Below are positions 18,894 to 27,064 of a stretch of 39,937 bases of DNA, piece after piece. The translations under genes were made by a program, and so were the position numbers. The notes under the pieces were generated by a model. It made no database searches, was not told the DNA's origin, and saw only the letters and a program-made list of their open reading frames with translations. Positions within the stretch are counted from its first letter, which is position 1. Each line of letters opens with the position of its first letter. The stretch comes from Candidatus Omnitrophota bacterium (GTDB lineage Bacteria; Omnitrophota; Gorgyraeia; Zapsychrales; Zapsychraceae). The stretch is taken from assembly GCA_028280285.1 (NCBI GenBank), contig JANQMA010000020.1, positions 1 to 39,937 of the forward strand, in the 5' to 3' direction.

Positions 18894-19154
18894 ATGTCAA
18901 TAGCCTGGGAAAAAACCACAAAAAACAAATTCGATCAAATGATCGATAAAATACCCTTTGCCCTGCGTGAGATAGCTCGTGATAAAGTATTCCGGTCTGC
19001 TGAACAATTCGCCCAAAATAATAACCACACCGAAATCATAGAAAAAGACATGGTTGATGCCTTTTTTAAAGAAACCCCCGGTGGATTTCATGGACCACTC
19101 ACACTCGATATGGAGGAGCTAGGCATTGATTATAAGCAGTATGGATACCCTTGA
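18894..19154 (+). CDS. PCP_red-like small protein
   Basis: The 86-residue protein has an N-terminal Trp followed by KIPFALREIARDKV and a helix with SAEQFAQ, then EIIEKDMVDAFF. This resembles the PCP_red domain (the small helical domain at the C-terminus of light-independent protochlorophyllide reductase subunit B), which also occurs as stand-alone proteins in non-photosynthetic bacteria with no known role. The C-terminal tail GGFHGPLTLDMEELGIDY is not part of that domain. No photosynthesis genes are near. A perfect -10 lies six bases before the ATG, so the mRNA is probably leaderless. Confidence 0.6.
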   Translation: MSIAWEKTTKNKFDQMIDKIPFALREIARDKVFRSAEQFAQNNNHTEIIEKDMVDAFFKETPGGFHGPLTLDMEELGIDYKQYGYP

Positions 19155-19174
19155 TGGTGGTTACTAAATACCAA

Positions 19175-19231
19175 CGTCATTAGTCGTTGGTCATTCGTCA
19201 TTGGATAACGAATGACTAAAGACCAATAACC
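19175..19231 (+). repeat. Short-period repeat folded as imperfect hairpin
   Basis: Arms 19175-19197 and 19209-19231 pair over 23 positions with about five mismatches around an 11-base loop. The arms are made of degenerate units related to TCATTCG/TCGTTGG and their complements. It lies between the PCP_red-like gene and the receiver-domain gene. There is no T-run, so simple termination is less likely. It is architecturally like the elements at 18533 and 30335, but unrelated in sequence. Confidence 0.6.
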
Positions 19232-19259
19232 AAAGACCTATTTAATTTTTACGTTTCCT

Positions 19260-19892
19260 ATGAAAAAAGAACAAAAAACAATCATTATTGTTGATGATAA
19301 TCCGGTTACGCAGCAAATGCTAACGAAATTACTCAAAAACAATAACTATCATGTTATTAGCTGCCTTTCAGGAGAAGAATTTTTAAATACAATGAAACAA
19401 TCCAGACCTGATGCTATTTTGATGGATATCATTTTACCGGATGCCGATGGTAGAGATCTTGTTAAAACACTTCAAAATAATAATGTCATAGGGCATACTG
19501 CTATTATTTTTACAAGCAATACAGTTAACATAATAGAGGATAAAGGCTATGAAGTAATTGATATAAGCGGTAAACTCTACCGTACATTTGCCAAGCCACT
19601 CCATAGTCAAAAACTCCTATCTGTTATAAAAAAAGAGATTAACCGTACAACTCAAGGAGGACAATTGCCGGAAAAAATTATCAAAGACAAAGAGGGTTCT
19701 GCCCTTATGATGATTATCATCGCCCTTGCCATCATCGCTCTTATTTTTGTTTACACACGTAAATCCGAAACAGATGGCACATCTAATTTCATGCAACCCC
19801 AAAAACTGGAGACAAAAAAGTACAAAAACGTGATTGAAAGTACCAAAGAAATTATCCGTGATGCCGAAGCGACACGGGATGTTCAATTTTAG
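19260..19892 (+). CDS. Receiver domain joined to a pseudopilin-like membrane segment
   Basis: The gene encodes 210 residues. Residues 5-127 form a CheY-like receiver with acidic pair D12/D13, phosphoacceptor D56 and a Lys in AKPL. Directly after it come a short linker, a segment starting KEGSALMMIII that spans the membrane (about 152-171), and a polar tail of about 40 residues. GSAL plus a hydrophobic helix resembles the N-terminus of GspK/PilX-type minor pilins. A receiver followed by a C-terminal transmembrane helix is unusual. An internal AAGGAGG with an in-frame TTG at codon 136 suggests either two products or an in-frame fusion of two former genes. The neighbour 14 bases downstream is an ICMT-like membrane protein. 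Confidence 0.8.
   Translation: MKKEQKTIIIVDDNPVTQQMLTKLLKNNNYHVISCLSGEEFLNTMKQSRPDAILMDIILPDADGRDLVKTLQNNNVIGHTAIIFTSNTVNIIEDKGYEVIDISGKLYRTFAKPLHSQKLLSVIKKEINRTTQGGQLPEKIIKDKEGSALMMIIIALAIIALIFVYTRKSETDGTSNFMQPQKLETKKYKNVIESTKEIIRDAEATRDVQF
19654..19667 (+). promoter_or_regulatory. Internal ribosome site with in-frame TTG start
   Basis: AAGGAGG (19654-19660) is followed after four bases by TTG (19665-19667), in frame with the receiver gene at its codon 136. Initiation here would give a 75-residue single-span protein (19665-19892) with a short leader ending KEG before SALMMIII, as in a minor pseudopilin. The site coincides with the end of the receiver domain. Confidence 0.5.
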
Positions 19893-19906
19893 ATGATAGT
19901 ATAAAC

Positions 19907-21181
19907 ATGCGAAAAGATAAAACCCCTAAGCCACCGCCACCAAAGTCGTCTTCCAACTACACTATTAACCTTTTGGGTGTATTGATTTTTTTTAGTGCCA
20001 TTTTTGTTATCCATAAAACCTTTCCGGCCATTGGTAAGCCTTTATTAACCATTATTGGTATTTTACTAACAATTATCCCCTTATGGATTTATGATTTTTG
20101 CTCTCTGCGCGTGCATAAGCGCCCATCCGCCGGGCTTGATCGGACACCCAATAAACCGGAAAAGGGGAGGCTTATGCTTAAACTCATTGCACTCTACGCA
20201 ACATTTATGATTATGGGCCTCTGGTACTACATTATTTATCACTACTTTAATGCAGACTATATTAAAACATTTTGTGAGTTTGTGATTCTTTTAGCTCCTG
20301 CCATTATCATCGGATCCTTTATTTATTTTCGTAACGTTGATCTGCGTCAGACAAATCCTTATGATGAATTTTGGCATGTCGGATGCTTTTTAACAGGGAA
20401 GTGGGGTGAGGTTGATCGAAAAATAATTTATGAATACCTACGTGTTTGGTTTATCAAAGGGTTCTTTATTCCCTATGTATGTATCATTCTTATGCGTTAT
20501 GTCGAAATTATTTTGAGTTTTAATTGGCAGAGTATTTCTTTCTTTTCTATTTATACACTATTACTTGATTTTTCTTATGCCATCGACATGATTTATGGGG
20601 TACTTGGGTATGTGTTAACTTGCCGTCTGACCGACACGCATATCCGTTCAACCGACAAAACGATCCTCGGATGGATGGTCTGCTTAATGTGTTACGGGCC
20701 GTTTCATATGTACTTTGGCATCGGGCTTTTTCCTTATGATGATGGATTTCACTGGAACCACTGGTTTGCCTTATCACCTGTTTTATATTACTTCTACGGA
20801 TCAGTGATTATTTTTCTTTCAGGCGTGTATGCGCTGGCCACGGTTGCTATTGGTCACCGCATGTCAAACTTAACCTATCGAGGACTCATTACCTCAGGAC
20901 CCTATTATTACACCAAACATCCAGCCTATTTGTGTAAAGTACTCAGCTGGTGGCTCATTTCGCTACCATTTTTTACTATAGAAGAACCCTTCACAGCCGT
21001 AAAGCACACCTGTGCCTTGATCTTTATTTCCTATATTTATTACCTGAGAGCCAAAACAGAGGAAAATCACTTATCAACCTATCCCGAATATGTCAACTAT
21101 GCTGAGTGGATTAATCAACACGGCCTATTTAGCCCTGTGACCAAGCATTTTTCAGCCCTACAATTCAAACGCCCGCAATGA
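19907..21181 (+). CDS. Polytopic membrane protein with ICMT/PEMT-like methyltransferase domain
   Basis: The gene encodes 424 residues with nine or ten hydrophobic segments. The C-terminal 110 residues show the isoprenylcysteine carboxyl methyltransferase / phospholipid methyltransferase pattern: a Gly-rich start RGLITSGPYYYTKHPAYLCK (the G-PYxYxRHPxYL signature), a membrane hairpin, then an E-E-LSTYPEYVNYAEW-like segment. These enzymes transfer methyl groups from S-adenosylmethionine to lipid or prenyl-cysteine substrates at the membrane. The large N-terminal membrane region (residues 1-310) is not part of that domain and is unrecognised. The gene follows the receiver gene by 14 bp. The substrate is unknown. 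Confidence 0.7.
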   Translation: MRKDKTPKPPPPKSSSNYTINLLGVLIFFSAIFVIHKTFPAIGKPLLTIIGILLTIIPLWIYDFCSLRVHKRPSAGLDRTPNKPEKGRLMLKLIALYATFMIMGLWYYIIYHYFNADYIKTFCEFVILLAPAIIIGSFIYFRNVDLRQTNPYDEFWHVGCFLTGKWGEVDRKIIYEYLRVWFIKGFFIPYVCIILMRYVEIILSFNWQSISFFSIYTLLLDFSYAIDMIYGVLGYVLTCRLTDTHIRSTDKTILGWMVCLMCYGPFHMYFGIGLFPYDDGFHWNHWFALSPVLYYFYGSVIIFLSGVYALATVAIGHRMSNLTYRGLITSGPYYYTKHPAYLCKVLSWWLISLPFFTIEEPFTAVKHTCALIFISYIYYLRAKTEENHLSTYPEYVNYAEWINQHGLFSPVTKHFSALQFKRPQ

Positions 21182-21331
21182 CCCACGTAGATTTATGGGG
21201 TTGCCTACTTATTATCTTCTTAATATTATATATTGTTTAGTAATTACCACATAAATGTCCAAAAAAACAACAACCCGGCGCATAATGAAGGCATTTTGAC
21301 CATATTTCCACATAAAAATTGCCTAAGCAGT

Positions 21332-21347
21332 TGGCACACTTTTTGCT
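21332..21347 (+). promoter_or_regulatory. Sigma-54 promoter of PEP-CTERM gene
   Basis: TGGCAC (21332-21337), five bases, then TTGCT (21343-21347) gives a full -24/-12 element, with GG and GC separated by 10 bases as RpoN promoters require. The expected transcription start (about 21357) is only about four bases before the ATG at 21361. RpoN control of PEP-CTERM genes through the PrsK/PrsR two-component pair is known in other bacteria, which supports the call. Confidence 0.82.
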
Positions 21348-21360
21348 GCATATATAGGCA

Positions 21361-22095
21361 ATGAAAAGAGCACACAAACACATTTTAATCGCTTTTTCGG
21401 CCTTAGCAGGCGTTGTATTTGCCACACAAGCTATGGCCCTGCCTACAACATGGCATTTCACCTCAGGTGGAACCTATTCCGGCAGCGGTTATGGTAATAG
21501 CCTATCATTCACCGGTTCAGATGGCTCTACGGCAAAGGCTACTGGTTGGGGTGATAGCGGCACAGGCGGTGCCTTTGAGCCAGGACAAGTCAAATATTGG
21601 TCTGGCGGGCTTGGAACCTGTAATCAGGGGGAAGGGGTTAATTGTAGTGGTCCAATCCATCAAGTCGATAATGTTGTGCAAAGAGATTGGGTCTTATTTA
21701 CCCTGGACGGCACATATGAGCTAGACTATGTGCGTATTGATCCATGGGGGACATGGGACCGGGATGTCACCTACTGGATTGGTAATATCGCCCCGGGGCT
21801 TGACTTAACCGGCATTTCGTATAGCGACTTAGCCGCTTTAGGATTTGGCCCTCAAAAAAATGTATTTAACTCCCGCTCAAGTTCAGGCATCAATATTGAC
21901 CTTGAGGATCAAATCGGTAATGCTCTTCTCATTGGAGCCTACAAGGACGGTACGACTGACAATAGAAGCCACCAAGACCGCTTTAAAATCAAAAAGCTTA
22001 AAGGCGAAAAAACCCACTCAGTCCCTGAGCCAGCAACGATGGCCCTTTTCGGCACAGGCCTTGCCGGCGCTTTCCTACGCAGAAAACGCGCCTAA
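21361..22095 (+). CDS. PEP-CTERM sorted extracellular protein
   Basis: The gene encodes 244 residues. There is an N-terminal signal peptide (residues 1-26, cleavage near AMA-LP) and a beta-rich body with Gly, Ser and Trp. The C-terminus has SVPEPATMALFGTGLAGAFL followed by RRKRA: the PEP motif, hydrophobic helix and basic tail recognised by exosortase (EpsH). The protein is therefore exported, cut at the sorting motif and tied to exopolysaccharide biology. No exosortase is in the window. The body matches no domain I recognise. The gene stands alone behind its own sigma-54 promoter. Confidence 0.92.
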   Translation: MKRAHKHILIAFSALAGVVFATQAMALPTTWHFTSGGTYSGSGYGNSLSFTGSDGSTAKATGWGDSGTGGAFEPGQVKYWSGGLGTCNQGEGVNCSGPIHQVDNVVQRDWVLFTLDGTYELDYVRIDPWGTWDRDVTYWIGNIAPGLDLTGISYSDLAALGFGPQKNVFNSRSSSGINIDLEDQIGNALLIGAYKDGTTDNRSHQDRFKIKKLKGEKTHSVPEPATMALFGTGLAGAFLRRKRA

Positions 22096-22107
22096 ATGAG
22101 TTAATCC

Positions 22108-22136
22108 TTGCCACTCATTTTCAAATCAGCTACAAT
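22108..22136 (+). promoter_or_regulatory. Sigma-70 promoter of membrane-protein/hydrolase pair
   Basis: TTGCCA (22108-22113), a 17-bp spacer and TACAAT (22131-22136); the leader is about 38 bases with AGAGGAG before the ATG at 22181. An 8-bp inverted repeat (22094-22101 with 22113-22120) after the PEP-CTERM stop overlaps the -35 region and may be a weak terminator. Confidence 0.7.
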
Positions 22137-22180
22137 TTCAAAACAATACAAAATTGTAATCTTCTTATAGAGGAGTCTTT

Positions 22181-23035
22181 ATGTCCACCAAAACCATTGA
22201 TAAAAACCAGGCGATCCGCTTTGGTTATGAAACAACCAAAAAATACTTTGGGCTGATTTTCATCTTTTTAATGATCAACCTTGCTTACCAAGCTGTTCAT
22301 GGAACGCTCGATTATTTTGCTGGTGGTGCAGTGGATGTTCCAACAATTTATGCGGAAGCAGAAAAAAATGACTTGTTACAACAAAACCTAATAGACCTTA
22401 ATTATGTCAATCGGTTTGGAATGGCCCAACAGAAATTAAATGAGGTCACGAGCGCCTTTGAGCTGGAACTCGATCCTATTTTTGAAAACGAGAGAGAAGA
22501 CATCTATAATTATTTGAAACAGTTTCAATACCGCTTGCCTTTTCCCAAAATAATCTACTACATCATCGTTTTTGGATTATGGATTTTCAGCATAGTTCTC
22601 GGTATGGGAATGATTAATATAGCGCTTTACTTCGCCCAAGGTGAAAAGCCGGAAATTATGGCCCTGTTTGAAAAATCATCACTGCTTATACCGTATATTT
22701 TAGCGTCCATTTGTTACGGTCTTGTTACTATTGGCGGTTATATTCTATTAATCATTCCGGGCATTATATTCACACTTAAATTTCAATTCTACAGCTACAT
22801 TTTGATCGAAGAAGAAAACGATGGCATCATTGATTCTTTAAAACAAAGCAGTCGACTGACTGATGGCGCCAAAGGTCAATTACTCGTATTTGGTTTTATC
22901 CTGCTTTTAGTTAATCTCCTCGGACTTTTGTGTTTGGGAGTCGGTCTTCTTATCAGTATTCCAACAACCATGATTGCGATGGCTCATGTCTATTACCAAC
23001 TCAAAGAACAATCACAGGAAGAAATGGTTGGATAA
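22181..23035 (+). CDS. Polytopic membrane protein, DUF975 / GDPD-membrane-domain-like
   Basis: The gene encodes 284 residues with a Shine-Dalgarno AGAGGAG about five bases before the ATG. There is one hydrophobic segment at about 22-42, a soluble loop rich in Glu and Asn (50-120), then four more hydrophobic segments. A GYILLIIPGIIFTLKFQFYSYILIEE stretch (residues about 187 onward) with a following DSLKQSSRLT helix is typical of DUF975 and glycerophosphodiester phosphodiesterase membrane-domain families. The stop overlaps the start of the next gene (TAATG), so the two are translationally coupled. The role is unknown. Confidence 0.65.
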   Translation: MSTKTIDKNQAIRFGYETTKKYFGLIFIFLMINLAYQAVHGTLDYFAGGAVDVPTIYAEAEKNDLLQQNLIDLNYVNRFGMAQQKLNEVTSAFELELDPIFENEREDIYNYLKQFQYRLPFPKIIYYIIVFGLWIFSIVLGMGMINIALYFAQGEKPEIMALFEKSSLLIPYILASICYGLVTIGGYILLIIPGIIFTLKFQFYSYILIEEENDGIIDSLKQSSRLTDGAKGQLLVFGFILLLVNLLGLLCLGVGLLISIPTTMIAMAHVYYQLKEQSQEEMVG

Positions 23036-23781
23036 TGCACATAGGCCGCACACGCTTAAGTCAAGATATCATCACCGAGTTCTGTGTCCCGAAAAATAAA
23101 AAATCGAATAAGATCATTATCTTTTGTTCCGGCGTGCCCGGCGCTCCGTATAAAGACGATGTCTTAGAATTCTGGAGTAAGAAAGGGTATTGGACCTTTT
23201 TCCCGCGCTATCGCGGCACTTGGGAGAGCGGAGGAAAATTCCTGACACGCTCGCCTCATGAAGATATACTGGATGTCATCGATGCGTTGGAATATCCTTT
23301 CGAAGACTATTGGAAACATAAAAAATATCATCTTAAACCCAAGACCATTAATATTGTCGGTTCAAGTTTTGGTGGGCCGGCTGCAATCCTTGCCTCCCGT
23401 GATAAAAGAGTTAACAAGGTCGTCTGCATGGCACCGGTTGTTGATTGGCAGAAAGAACATAAGGCCGAACCGCTCGATGCCCTGTACACTCTTTTGACTG
23501 ACGCCTTTGGTGACGCCTATCGTATTAATAAAAGTAGCTGGAATAAGCTCGCACGAGGTAACTTCTATAATCCAATTAAGTATATCAACGAACTAGACCC
23601 TAAAAAACTAATGATTTTCCACGCACAGGATGATGACATCGTTAAATACAAGCCCGTTGCCAAATTCGCCAAAAAAATCGATTGCCAACTAATCTCTTTT
23701 AAAAGAGGCGGCCATTTGTCTTCATCAATGCTCTGTAAGTATAAACATTATTGGCGTGTTAATCGGTTTTTTAATACCTAG
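23035..23781 (+). CDS. Alpha/beta hydrolase
   Basis: The gene encodes 248 residues starting at the ATG inside TAATG shared with the upstream stop; a longer frame from 22930 is only overlap. The nucleophile elbow GSSFGG places the catalytic Ser at 111. The acid is among the Asp of HAQDDD (199-201) and the His is H227 in RGGHLSSS. CSGVPGAPYKD near 31-41 fits the oxyanion-hole loop. There is no signal peptide, so it is a cytosolic esterase or peptidase-like enzyme (prolyl oligopeptidase style). Coupling to the membrane gene upstream suggests a joint role, but the substrate is unknown. Confidence 0.85.
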   Translation: MHIGRTRLSQDIITEFCVPKNKKSNKIIIFCSGVPGAPYKDDVLEFWSKKGYWTFFPRYRGTWESGGKFLTRSPHEDILDVIDALEYPFEDYWKHKKYHLKPKTINIVGSSFGGPAAILASRDKRVNKVVCMAPVVDWQKEHKAEPLDALYTLLTDAFGDAYRINKSSWNKLARGNFYNPIKYINELDPKKLMIFHAQDDDIVKYKPVAKFAKKIDCQLISFKRGGHLSSSMLCKYKHYWRVNRFFNT

Positions 23782-23852
23782 TAGAATCCGTACACTGAGT
23801 CAACCGCAAGAATCGGATAGACCACTTATCGATAGTCTGTTAAACTTGAATC

Positions 23853-24683
23853 ATGAAAACGCAAACAATCCATCCTAAAGTTCTGGCAGCCTGCCAATAC
23901 ATTGACTCCTGCACCGATTACTTACCAAGCCTTGGTGAAATTGCAGAGCGTGTAGCCGCAAGCCCGACACATTTGCAAAAAACATTTAAACAAACTCTTG
24001 GCATTTCTCCTCGAGAATATGCCGATTCTCTTAGACGTAAACGATTAAAAAACGCCCTGGCAAATGGTGATGATATTTTGGATGCGCTCTACAATGCTGG
24101 CTACGGCTCGACAAGCCGACTCTATGAAAAGACTAATCAGCATATGGGCATGACACCGAAAGAATATCAACGTAAGGGAGAAGGGAAGAGCATTTATTAC
24201 GCTATTGTTAAATGCCCTCTGGGTTATTTACTTTTAGCTGCAACTGATAAAGGACTTTGCTCTATACGCATTAGCGATAAAAAAGCGCCTCTTAAAAGCT
24301 TATTAGCCCAAGAGTTTGCCAAAGCCACACTCGTTCAAGGTGAAGATCACCTGCAGGAGTGGATCCAACTGTTGGTTAACTACCTTTCCGGACACATACC
24401 ATGGCCGAAACTCCCCTTTGATGTTAAGGCCACTGCCTTTCAACATAAAGTCTGGTCCTATCTGCAAACAATCCCGTCAGGGAAAACCCAGTATTATAGC
24501 GATGTTGCCGAGGCGATCGGCATGCCCAAAGCCGCCCGTGCTGTAGCCCGTGCTTGCGCAAGCAATCCATTAGCCCTGATTGTGCCCTGCCATCGCGTGC
24601 TGCCGAAATCAGGCGGCATCGGCGGTTACCGCTGGGGTGTCAAACGCAAAGAGCAACTGCTTGCCTTGGAGCAAAAGAATTAA
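23853..24683 (+). CDS. ada: AraC-type HTH fused to O6-methylguanine-DNA methyltransferase
   Basis: The gene encodes 276 residues. Residues 8-108 are an AraC-family helix-turn-helix (SLGEIAERVAASPTHLQKTF, GYGSTSRLYEK, MGMTPKEY). Residues 115-276 are a full methyltransferase with acceptor Cys246 in IVPCHRVLPKSGGIGGYRWG. The protein takes the alkyl group from O6-alkylguanine onto Cys246. The N-terminal zinc domain of E. coli Ada, which senses methylphosphotriesters, is absent, so how the HTH part is switched is unclear. TAAACT lies six bases before the ATG (23841-23846), hinting at another near-leaderless start, but no good -35 is seen. Confidence 0.93.
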   Translation: MKTQTIHPKVLAACQYIDSCTDYLPSLGEIAERVAASPTHLQKTFKQTLGISPREYADSLRRKRLKNALANGDDILDALYNAGYGSTSRLYEKTNQHMGMTPKEYQRKGEGKSIYYAIVKCPLGYLLLAATDKGLCSIRISDKKAPLKSLLAQEFAKATLVQGEDHLQEWIQLLVNYLSGHIPWPKLPFDVKATAFQHKVWSYLQTIPSGKTQYYSDVAEAIGMPKAARAVARACASNPLALIVPCHRVLPKSGGIGGYRWGVKRKEQLLALEQKN

Positions 24684-24686
24684 CAC

Positions 24687-24714
24687 TTGCATTTCACAAG
24701 TAATTCTGTAAAAT
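24687..24714 (+). promoter_or_regulatory. Sigma-70 promoter of ABC exporter operon
   Basis: TTGCAT (24687-24692), a 16-bp spacer and TAAAAT (24709-24714). The start codon follows eight bases after the -10, giving a leader of about two bases. There is no Shine-Dalgarno sequence. Confidence 0.65.
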
Positions 24715-24722
24715 TGTCTATC

Positions 24723-25646
24723 ATGTCCAAGCCGATTCTTTCTGTCAAAAATCTTAACAAAACATATGCCGGTGGATTTCAGGCGCTCAAAAATATTGAT
24801 CTGGAAATCCAAAAGGGAGAGATCTTTGCACTTCTTGGACCGAACGGCGCAGGCAAGACAACACTCATTGGTTGCGTCTGTGGTGTCGTTAACCCTACAA
24901 GCGGCGATATCCTTGTTGATGGGCACAATATTAAAGAAGACTTTCGTCTGACACGTAAGCTCATTGGCCTTGTTCCGCAAGAATTAACAGTGGAAATGTT
25001 CGAGCCGGTGTTAGATACCGTAAACTTTAGTCGCGGACTATTTGGTATGGCGCCCGAAGCGACCCACATCGAAAACATCCTTAAAAAATTAGCGCTCTGG
25101 GAAAAACGTAACAACCGGATTATGACGCTGTCCGGAGGGATGAAACGCCGCGTTATGATTGCCAAGGCCCTTTCGCATGAACCGCAATTATTATTCCTCG
25201 ATGAACCGACAGCCGGCGTTGATGTTGAATTAAGAAGAGATATGTGGGACCAGGTTAAAGAACTACAAGAGCTTGGCGTGACAATCATTTTAACAACCCA
25301 TTATATTGAAGAAGCCGAAGAGATGGCGGATCGCATCGGTGTCATTAATAAGGGAGAGATCATTGTCACGGAAAACAAAAATAAGCTAATGCAAAAATTT
25401 GGCCGTAAGGAGCTGATACTTGATTTAAATGAAAAGCTCGATAAACTACCGGAGAGTTTATCCCAATGGAATTTGGAACTCAACAGCACCGGGGAGCATA
25501 TCAAATATATTTATGATTCGACTAAAGAAGAAAACGGCATTTCACAATTATTAAGTGATTTGTGTGCCGTCGACATAACCTTTAAAGACGTGCATACCGA
25601 TCAAAGCACATTAGAAGAAATTTTTATTCAATTGGTAAAACGCTAA
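24723..25646 (+). CDS. yadG: ABC-2 type exporter ATPase (YadG-like)
   Basis: The gene encodes 307 residues from the ATG at 24723; a TTG twelve codons upstream is open but lies inside the promoter. Motifs: Walker [11 protein letters not shown]-loop VPQEL, signature [15 protein letters not shown], Walker [13 protein letters not shown] and H-loop TTHYIEEAE. The order and the C-terminal extension ending with [11 protein letters not shown] match ABC-2 export ATPases of the YadG/DrrA type. Its stop overlaps the ATG of the permease, so the two form a complete export pair. The transported substrate is unknown. Confidence 0.93.
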   Translation: MSKPILSVKNLNKTYAGGFQALKNIDLEIQKGEIFALLGPNGAGKTTLIGCVCGVVNPTSGDILVDGHNIKEDFRLTRKLIGLVPQELTVEMFEPVLDTVNFSRGLFGMAPEATHIENILKKLALWEKRNNRIMTLSGGMKRRVMIAKALSHEPQLLFLDEPTAGVDVELRRDMWDQVKELQELGVTIILTTHYIEEAEEMADRIGVINKGEIIVTENKNKLMQKFGRKELILDLNEKLDKLPESLSQWNLELNSTGEHIKYIYDSTKEENGISQLLSDLCAVDITFKDVHTDQSTLEEIFIQLVKR

Positions 25647-26407
25647 TGAACTTTTACGCAATCCGCGCAATTTATAATTTCGAAATGGCCCGTATGTGGC
25701 GCACCATGGCCGAAAGCATTGCCTCGCCGGTGATCACAACAACGCTTTACTTCGTTGTTTTCGGCGCAGCCATTGGCTCACGTATTACGGAAATTGACGG
25801 CATCAGCTACGGCGCCTTTATTGTGCCGGGGCTCATTATGTTATCCATCCTCAATGAAAGCACGGCCAACGGTTCGTTTGGAATCTATATGCCAAAGTTC
25901 ACCGGAACGATTTATGAGCTCTTATCCGCGCCTGTTTCCTATATTGAAATTTTACTAGGTTATGTCGGTGCCGCTGCAACGAAATCAATGATTCTCGGCA
26001 TTTTGATTTTGATAACAGCCAGTTTTTTTATTCCGCTTGAGATTAAACACCCTGTGTTGATGTTTGTTTTTCTTGTTCTAACATCAATCAGTTTTTCTAT
26101 GTTTGGCTTTCTTATTGGCCTATGGGCGGATAGCTGGGAGAAGCTACAAATTGTGCCCATGCTTATCATTACACCGCTCATTTTTCTGGGAGGGAGCTTT
26201 TACAGCATTTATATGCTGCCGCCGTTTTGGCAAAAAGTATCGCTCCTTAATCCAGTTGTTTATTTGATCAGCGGTTTCCGCTGGAGCTTTTATGAAAAAT
26301 CAGACGTCTCGTTAACCGTCAGTCTTGTGATGATTTCTGTCTTTTTGGTGACATGCTTACTGCTGACCCGCTGGACACTTAAAACAGGCTATCGCCTTAA
26401 GAGCTGA
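25646..26407 (+). CDS. yadH: ABC-2 type permease (YadH-like)
   Basis: The gene encodes 253 residues and starts within TAATG at the end of the ATPase gene. Six hydrophobic segments are seen, with an N-terminal amphipathic helix. Features shared with E. coli YadH are strong: [62 protein letters not shown]. This is the membrane half of the exporter. YadG and YadH have no firmly established substrate, so none is assigned. Confidence 0.93.
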   Translation: MNFYAIRAIYNFEMARMWRTMAESIASPVITTTLYFVVFGAAIGSRITEIDGISYGAFIVPGLIMLSILNESTANGSFGIYMPKFTGTIYELLSAPVSYIEILLGYVGAAATKSMILGILILITASFFIPLEIKHPVLMFVFLVLTSISFSMFGFLIGLWADSWEKLQIVPMLIITPLIFLGGSFYSIYMLPPFWQKVSLLNPVVYLISGFRWSFYEKSDVSLTVSLVMISVFLVTCLLLTRWTLKTGYRLKS

Positions 26408-26666
26408 ACCCGTCCCGTAGCCTTTGCATTCCGGCTATTATAAATTATACTTATAGTATTGAATGAATATAAATATAAGAGAGACGTCTAAAAATGGGGC
26501 ACAAAAATTCCCTGGGTTTATTGATTACCCGTCGAAGGACCAAAGTGCACTAAATACTGCAAGATTTCAGAGGAAGGACGCGGGCCGTTTGGCCCTAAAA
26601 CGAGACTCCAAGAAGAGCAAAATCACATCTTAAATCGCGGCAATGCATCAACCGATTTGCCATTGA
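26408..26666 (+). other. Noncoding stretch between ABC exporter and orphan mobile gene
   Basis: No supported gene lies here. The first 80 bases are AT-rich. The central part (about 26500-26640) is richer in G and C and includes a perfect small hairpin (26582-26586 with 26591-26595, GTTT loop). Short open stretches exist in several frames but none has a ribosome site or recognisable motif. It may be a decayed gene or a mobile-element flank. Confidence 0.4.
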
Positions 26667-27008
26667 TCAAAGCCGCTCTCTACGCCTTAATATCTCACGG
26701 TTGATGTTACAAATCTGTTCTAAAATATCGCGGACCTTGCGAAAATTCATCAAATATTCGTTCACTTGTCCTTTATAATCTTTTGGAACATAATCCATTT
26801 GCGGTCTTTGTCGACGAGGTTGACTGACGGAGAGATAATACTTAGGACCGTATGCACGTTTTGGTTTGCTGGCATCAGATTTACCCCCATAGCGTTTATA
26901 GGTCTCAATCAACGAGCCCCGCATAACATGAGAGGATGCATGAGCAAGCCGCTCGCTTAAGAGTTTTCGCCGGCGCCGCAAATAAGATGTCGATTGATTT
27001 TCGATCAT
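26667..27008 (-). CDS. DUF6788-like protein, orphan copy
   Basis: The gene encodes 113 residues and is clearly paralogous to the plus-strand gene at 27932. Shared stretches include STSYL-R-RK-LSE near the N-terminus, RGSLIETY, KYYLSVSQ, DYVP-YY and the C-terminal INREILRRR-RL. Such small basic proteins accompany large serine recombinases (DUF6788). This copy faces the other way and has no recombinase or DUF5372 partner downstream, so it is probably the remnant of an inverted, mostly lost element. A promoter (TTGACA, 17 bp, AACAAT) lies just upstream, and the frame is intact. Confidence 0.75.
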   Translation of the reverse strand: MIENQSTSYLRRRRKLLSERLAHASSHVMRGSLIETYKRYGGKSDASKPKRAYGPKYYLSVSQPRRQRPQMDYVPKDYKGQVNEYLMNFRKVRDILEQICNINREILRRRERL

Positions 27009-27035
27009 AGAAAAAATGATTAAATGATACTTTTT

Positions 27036-27064
27036 ATTGTTAATGATTGCTTATTATTTGTCAA
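27036..27064 (-). promoter_or_regulatory. Sigma-70 promoter of orphan DUF6788-like gene
   Basis: On the minus strand, TTGACA (27064-27059), 17 bp, then AACAAT (27041-27036). The start codon is 27 bases downstream. Confidence 0.55.

Noticed and set aside
26500-26640. Possible structured RNA (RNase P- or SRP-like)
   Set aside because: Some GAGGAAGGA-like sequence is present, but the conserved helices and terminal motifs of those RNAs are not seen.
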